Source: Fomitopsis serialis (Eukaryota; Basidiomycota; Agaricomycetes; Polyporales; Fomitopsidaceae). From it: a stretch of DNA of 39,932 nucleotides. Location of the stretch: NCBI RefSeq assembly GCF_022376445.1, contig NW_025955320.1, forward strand, positions 1 to 39,932. The letters are read 5' to 3'. Shown in pieces: positions 34,912 to 39,932 of this stretch (its first letter is position 1; each line of letters begins with the position of its first letter). The translations under genes and the position numbers were made by a program. The notes below the pieces were generated by a model. It searched no databases. It worked only from the letters and a program-made list of their open reading frames with translations, and was not told the DNA's origin.

Positions 34912-35867
34912 ATGCCGCTCACAAAGAACTCGATCACAGGCATATCCTTGGACTCTGCAGGCCTTATAGCACTCGCCGACCTCTCCACCATCTCGGAGAG
35001 GACTGCTCTCATTGGAACATCGTGGTACATCGACATGCTTTTCCTCGCGCCGGGCATCCATACCCAACAAAAGGCGTCCGAGGTGAACAAGGGAGAACTT
35101 CCTGCTGCCGCAGCCATGCACAGCGGATACGTGTTCAGGATCGAGAACCAGGCGATGGTCTTCTATCTGCAGCGTATAGGCGAGCCGGGCCATCTCGCAG
35201 ACGTCAGAGTTAAGCCCGTGCGACCCAGCGACCGCATACCTCCTCGCCATTGGGTCGCCCTTCTTCTTTACACTACGGGCGTTGCGATGACCATCACCTG
35301 CTTTGTCGTTCTTGGATGGATGGAGGATTACTGGGCAGTCGGAGTCCTTGGAATGCTTGTCCTTGCCCGGGCGCTGAATGTGGTTGTGTTCAGGAGGAGG
35401 GCGGTTCCGGGATGGAAGGGACAGAAGGAACCTGGCGTACAAGGCGACCTCCTCGTCTTGCTCAGCCAGGACCGCTGGGTCCGGCTACGAGGAACAGTGG
35501 ATGACATCAAGTTGGTCACATCTGGTCAATGGGTACGCGAGCTCGATCCGATGGAAAGCGTTGCAACCGGAGTAGCGACTCTACTCGTATACTGCGCTGC
35601 CGCGCTTGCAGCCAACACAGCCACCGTTGGGGCTCTGTTCATTGCGTCCTACTCCTGCTGTCTGTCGCTCTACTGGCGCTCTGTAACGCGCTGACGACAG
35701 ACATGAATATGTTTGGTTGCAGGGTGTACGTAGTGGCCCAGCCAAGGCATACAGACGTAGGGTGCATATGGCGAAGATATGATCAAAGAGCACGGCAATA
35801 GGAGGGATTGGGCAATCGGAATGGGCTCGTACTGCCGACACAAGTGCCAATCTCGAGACCAATGTAA
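34912..35867 (+). CDS. Uncharacterised fungal membrane protein
   Basis: I recognise no named family. The first about 260 codons are in one open frame. The start is taken at MPLTKNSITG (34912) and not at the upstream in-frame ATG 34840, because the sequence between (Arg/Ser/Pro) looks like leader. Visible features: a soluble N-terminal part with SERTALIGTSWYIDMLFLAP, a central pair of membrane helices (WVALLLYTTGVAMTITCFVV and YWAVGVLGMLVLARALNVVV), a cytoplasmic-looking block (LLVLLSQDRWVRLRGTVDDI) and a second hydrophobic pair (VATLLVYCAAALAANTATVG, then LLLLSVALLALCNAL). The C-terminus is MFGCRVYVVAQPR, AYRRRVHMAK, DMIKEHGNRRDWAIGMG and LVLPTQVPISRPM, reached through four one-base breaks (near 35655, 35748, 35777 and 35827). 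Its location and role are unknown. It is divergent from PPM1. Confidence 0.65.
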
Positions 35868-36583
35868 CGAAAATATGTAGGTTGCGTGTAGGATCTTAGT
35901 AACCACATACTACTAGCTACAGGGTGGTGGAACGACATCATGTGTACAGTATGTTTCGTGGACCGTCAGTAGAGCTAAGATATGTGTTACAGTATGGGAC
36001 TAGTGTGATAGCTCCTATGACATCGACCCTTGTGGGTGCGATTGAGAACGAGGTAAATTGGCGACGTTTGTTCGCATTTCGTGTGATCTTTCCCTCTGTC
36101 CTCCTCCGCGCGCCCATGAAATCAGTACTCAAGAGACTATCACCGAGTTACATCTTATGTAGTTCGAGTTGTATGTAAGTAGCAGCGAAGGTTACGAGAC
36201 TTTTGCATCGACATAACTTAAGTCCGATTGTGACTGGCCGCCTGAGTGATCAAGGATGCGCACGCAAACAACGGAGGAGGACTATTGGTCAACCACCGTG
36301 ACCAAGTGCCTACCTAGTGCCGCGCACTTTATCTGAGCCGAATTGTCTCTCGCTACGGTACCAACGGTGAGCCTCGTGTTCATCACCATGCAGGTAGTTA
36401 GATTGACCCGTATACGTACTGGCAGCATTCCGCCACTTCTTCAATTCGCTGCTCGGTCTCCCGTCTAGTCTAGGGTCCTGCGTCCGTCACGGTGCGCACC
36501 GGCGCGCGTCGCAAAGCAGTGACCAGTCCCTCGCCCGTATCCTTCATACCGTCGCTTTTCGCCCTGCTCTACGTTGTGCTCCT
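35868..36583. other. Intergenic: 3' flank of the membrane-protein gene and HET-gene promoter
   Basis: About 0.7 kb. A plus-strand open frame at 35924-36178 has no recognisable content. The last 200 bases before 36584 are C/T-rich, as in a fungal promoter/leader. Confidence 0.4.
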
Positions 36584-38439
36584 ATGTCGTTTATTGTGAT
36601 GGACAGTGATGGGGCAGCCGGAAAAAAGGTGAGTGGGTCTTGTATCTGGTTGTTAGTCTCCACCTAAACACGTTCCCAGCTCACAGCAGGTATGAAGCCT
36701 ATTGTACCCATTTTGCTCGACACTACAATGACATGCTGTAGAAGAGCGGCGAGAACGTCGACGGAAAATTCGTGAGCAAGCAGGAATAACCTACAGTGTT
36801 CCGAGGACCTTCAACATCTCGTCTCTGTCCGACGGACAGCCTAAAGACTCCCTCGAGGTGCCTCTTCAGGCGGAGTACACGGGCACACACATCATCTCTT
36901 CGGTTGAAGCCTCGATGAAACCACGCTCAGTCCACGATCTCCTTAACAAACTGAACGAAGTTATGGGGACAGCTCATACCTTCGAACGTTATCCAGAACT
37001 CGCTGATGCACTGCGAGCGTATATTGCAGAGGGGCATGACTTCGGGTACACCTATGCTCTGCTTCGTTCAGAGTGGAATCCGAATCCTGTGGTTGGCCTT
37101 CGGCTGTTAGCCTCAAGGGCAGAAGATGACCAAACTCAACGGTCCAATATGTTTGATCCCGAAACGAACATGATTGTCAAGCCTTTCACAATTCCACGCC
37201 GTGTGTGGGACCTATGTGGCAATCGCGTCATCCCTTACTGGGCAGTATCGCGTTTGGATGGTGCGATCTCCCACAGTTGGATGGACAACTCTCGTCGCCA
37301 GTCTATCGAGACGCCTATCAACAACAAAGAGTGGCCTGTGCCCGTTCTGTCGACACAACGCTGGAACGTGTGCGGATCGAGCTCCTGAACATGGGCTTGC
37401 GTACTGTATGGTTGGATGTGCTCTGTCTACGGCAGTACGGCTCTCAGGAGAATGAGGCTATCCGTCTACAGGAGTGGAAGTTGGATGTCCCTACGATCGG
37501 GGATGTATACAGCGCATCGAAACTCGTCGTGCACTATTACAGCGGGCTTGGGCGTGCTTTCCGCATTGGTGACCTCGACAGCCCGCGGCATTGGCTCAAC
37601 CGAGCGTGGACATTGCAGGAGATCACAGCAGAGTCTAGAGTTGCTGGCATTGCCACAAACTCTCCAGTGGTACGATCGACCTCCGACATCAACGAGCAGA
37701 CAAGCGACATAGTCGATCCGGACGAGCGTAAATTCTGGCATACGGTCTCTTGGCTGTATCAAAACTGCGCCGATCAGCGAGACTCTCTATACCCCATTCT
37801 TGACGCCATGCGCCATCGTTCAGCTGAAAGCGAGTTGGACAAGATCGCTGGGCTTGCGTACTTGACGATGGCGCGGGTTTACCACCGTACATTCCGGGAC
37901 AACACCCGGAAGAAGCCTGGAAGGCCCTCGTCCGGGCTATGGACGCTGGCTTCCGGGGCGACTCCTATGGCTCTTCCCAGAGCCGGGACAAGATAGTACC
38001 AATGGTGTCCATCGTGGCAACAAGTCAAGGATGCAACTTCGCTTCCGCGGGCACAGTCAGGACACGAGCCTGTCGAATTCGATGGGATCAGGCAATGTAT
38101 TATCACACAGGATATCGCTTCGATGATTGCGAGCTACACGGTCTCGATATCATCCTGCCAGATCATCAAAAAGGAGTGGCGTGCATTCGCATGTCCAGCG
38201 GCGACATCTATCACTCCCTATGCGTGTACCCCACGCGCAGCCTATCCCTCAGGCACGAAGTACATTTGATCTCCGCATCCAGACACCTGCGATGGTTAGT
38301 TGGGTGTGAAACGGAGACCGGTTTATTCAGAAACTCACTGTGCTCGAAGTTGCGACCTCTGCGTTTATCGCTGTTGTTGATCGACGGGAGAACCTCGAGC
38401 GCTGAACTGTTCGCTTCAGCAGGACGCCATAGCTTTTGA
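36584..38439 (+). CDS. HET-domain-like (heterokaryon-incompatibility type) protein
   Basis: Proteins with this N-terminal domain are linked to fungal non-self recognition and regulated cell death, although most basidiomycete copies are untested. After a short first exon (MSFIVMDSDGAAGKK, ending at a GTGAGT donor) and one or two introns, the reading continues from about 36762 with RKIREQAGITYSVPRTF. HET-type blocks follow: RRVWDLCGNRVIPYW, DGAISHSWMD, NKEWPVPVL, LERVRIELLNMGLRTVWLDV, LCLRQYGSQENEAIRLQEW, IGDVYSASKLVVHYYSGLGR, DSPRHWLNRAWTLQEIT, RKFWHTVSWLYQNC and LDKIAGLAYL. A C-terminal part has PSWQQVKDATSLP and a final LFASAGRHSF. One-base breaks lie near 37353, 37870, 37960 and 38000-38008, and probably one at the exon 2 start. 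The exact N-terminus is uncertain. There is no NACHT or other second domain. Confidence 0.75.
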
Positions 38440-39111
38440 ATCTCGATACAAAGGCCACCTTGGGAGCCACTTGACCCGATGTTATTATGCATGATCAGTA
38501 AGATAGGCTCACGTAGAACCATCCAAGCTTCCGTACGTGAGCACTGAGTACCATGCAGTGATAGCCTTAGTGAATGATAGTACTACATGCCCGGTCTTTT
38601 TCTGTTTCCTATTATTCCTCTACGTTTGACCTTGTTGAGGGGAGGAGTACGCTTCAAGTTGTATACTACTAGACTACAGATAACTCTTCGAGTAACCCTC
38701 AGTATGCAGCGCAAACCACTCTAGAAGTGATCTGGCGGGCAAGGACCTCTCGATTCAGCTCAGTGATCAGTACTTCAGTCATCGCCCGCGGACCGTACCT
38801 CGCGGACTGGGGTGAGCTGTTCTGGGCCTGGACACGTATTTGTATGGCCGTATCATATACAGGCTGCAGTTTAGCAGGAAGCTGAAGTAGATGCAGCTCA
38901 CCTTGAAGACGGCGCAACGTTCAGGCCACGCTATATTCACAGCAGGTACTTCTCCATGATGCTTTCCGAAGTAGATAGCAGCGCGCAGAGGCAAAAGTAC
39001 CTAATAGTTTATCAACCCTCGTATAACGGTTCGCGGGATACCGAACCTGCTTACTAGACCACGGATTGACACTGGTACAAAGATGTAATGACCTTGGAGT
39101 TGCGTGGAGGC
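38440..39111. other. Intergenic between HET-like gene and second FAD monooxygenase
   Basis: About 670 bases between two convergent genes. There are no recognisable coding motifs. The plus strand near 38580-38650 is T-rich, consistent with 3' flanks. Confidence 0.4.
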
Positions 39112-39932
39112 CTAGTCCGAGATAGTGGACAAGACCTTGCTGAAATATGTTCTCGCTCCCTCTGTCCTGATAACGATCCCTCCAACAACACCGTCAGGTC
39201 TCACAATGATACCCAGAGACGCCATCCGATATGCCGTACGCCGAATAAGCGTGTCCTTCGCTGTCTTGCAAGACTAAATCAGCACCACCCGTCACAGACG
39301 CAGCCGATGCATCTTTCGGATAGATGACCACGACGTGGACCTGCTCGGAGGGGTACGTCTTCGAGACCTCGAGCACAGCCTCAGTCACGGGAACATCGCC
39401 GCAGAAAGCAGGACGGTGTGATGCGTCGGGGCGAAGATATTGAACAGGGACGTCGGTTCAGCACCGCCGGACTTGAGGTCAACCAGCGCAGGGGCGTCGG
39501 GGGCCCTGTCACCTGCGTGAAGGCCGTCGCCGCCGAGGGCTCCATACGCGTCGACGGTCTCCCTCTTCGCCTCCTCCGCGTCCACGGCGTGGATCTCGTC
39601 GACAAGGATCGAGCTCCAGCGATAGTTGATCCCGAGCTGCTTGAGCTGATCCTGCCGACCACGCCAGGCAGCGTCTTGTTCGCCCGCACCGCGAGGCTTA
39701 TCGCGCGGGCCGTTCATGACGATTTTGTACATGGCCTTCGTCTCGTCGATCATACGCTTGATGACGGGCAGGCGCTCTTCGGAGTAGGTCGATAGGAGTG
39801 TTGTTGGCGCGTAGCCCTTCTCGACCAAGGACAGCTTCCATCCGAGGTTGAACTACGACATGACAGGGTTAGCGGCGCGGTACGTGGAGGCAGAGTTCGC
39901 TGCTTACGGCATCCTGGACACTCGTATTCAGT
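39112..39932 (-). CDS. Second FAD-dependent aromatic-ring monooxygenase, C-terminal part (cut by window edge)
   Basis: This is the C-terminal part of a paralogue of the monooxygenase at 19.2 kb. From the edge, the exon 39908-39932 encodes NTSVQDA, followed by an intron at 39853-39907 in the same position as in the first copy. It continues with FNLGWKLSLVEKG, TLLSTYSEERLPVIKRMI, ETKAMYKIVMNG, LKQLGINYRWSSILVDE, GDRAPDAPALVDLKSGG, FAPTHHTVL, VTEAVLEVSKTYPSEQVHVV, DSEGHAYSAYGI and IIVRPDGVVGGIV, ending RTYFSKVLSTISD at the stop 39112-39114. The thioredoxin-like dimerisation domain is complete; the FAD-binding part lies beyond the window. One-base breaks lie near 39403 and 39218. The chemistry is as for the first copy; the substrate is unknown. 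Confidence 0.85.

Overview
This window comes from a filamentous fungus, most likely an agaricomycete basidiomycete such as a polypore. The DNA is GC-rich. The genes are dense and cut by many short GT-AG introns, mostly 45-75 nt. The recognisable proteins (alpha-arrestin, TRK potassium transporter, ABCC transporter, TIM22, FAD monooxygenases, a serine-rich cupredoxin, a DUF3445 protein, PPM1, a HET-like protein) are typical of that group. There is no sign of bacterial, viral or plasmid DNA, and I recognised no tRNA, rRNA, CRISPR array or intact transposon.

Layout, left to right. 1-2474: a possible edge ORF and a long, purine-rich upstream region. 2475-5265 (+): alpha-arrestin trafficking adaptor with a PPAY motif. 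5681-9702 (-): TRK-type K+ transporter, convergent with the arrestin. 10088-about 17253 (-): ABCC-type full ABC transporter. 17471-18179 (-): TIM22. 19246-21498 (+): FAD aromatic-ring monooxygenase with a thioredoxin-like C-terminal domain, behind a TATA box. 21.98-25.2 kb (-): fragments of uncharacterised genes, two of them apparent paralogues. 25.2-28.3 kb: no confident gene. 28340-29253 (+): secreted, probably GPI-anchored cupredoxin. 30794-32642 (+): DUF3445 (heme-dependent oxidative N-demethylase-like) protein with a membrane anchor. 32817-34114 (-): PPM1/LCMT1, convergent with it. 34912-35867 (+): uncharacterised membrane protein, divergent from PPM1. 36584-38439 (+): HET-domain-like protein. 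39112-39932 (-): a second FAD monooxygenase, cut by the window edge.

The most important observation is about the sequence itself. Almost every recognisable gene keeps its introns and protein motifs but is interrupted by one-base frame breaks. I counted roughly 35, and every one whose direction I worked out behaves as a single missing base (-1). The DUF3445 gene is a clean exception. This looks like residual deletion error in a draft long-read assembly rather than gene decay. Simple ORF finding therefore shatters these genes, and the coordinates here were obtained by joining frames and splicing by eye.

The genes look like an ordinary mosaic of housekeeping and accessory functions (ion and drug transport, mitochondrial import, PP2A methylation, redox enzymes, non-self recognition-like) and not one operon-like pathway. 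The most cluster-like content is the pair of related FAD monooxygenases, an ABCC exporter, a DUF3445 oxidase and membrane proteins of unknown function. I found no convincing new multi-gene system.
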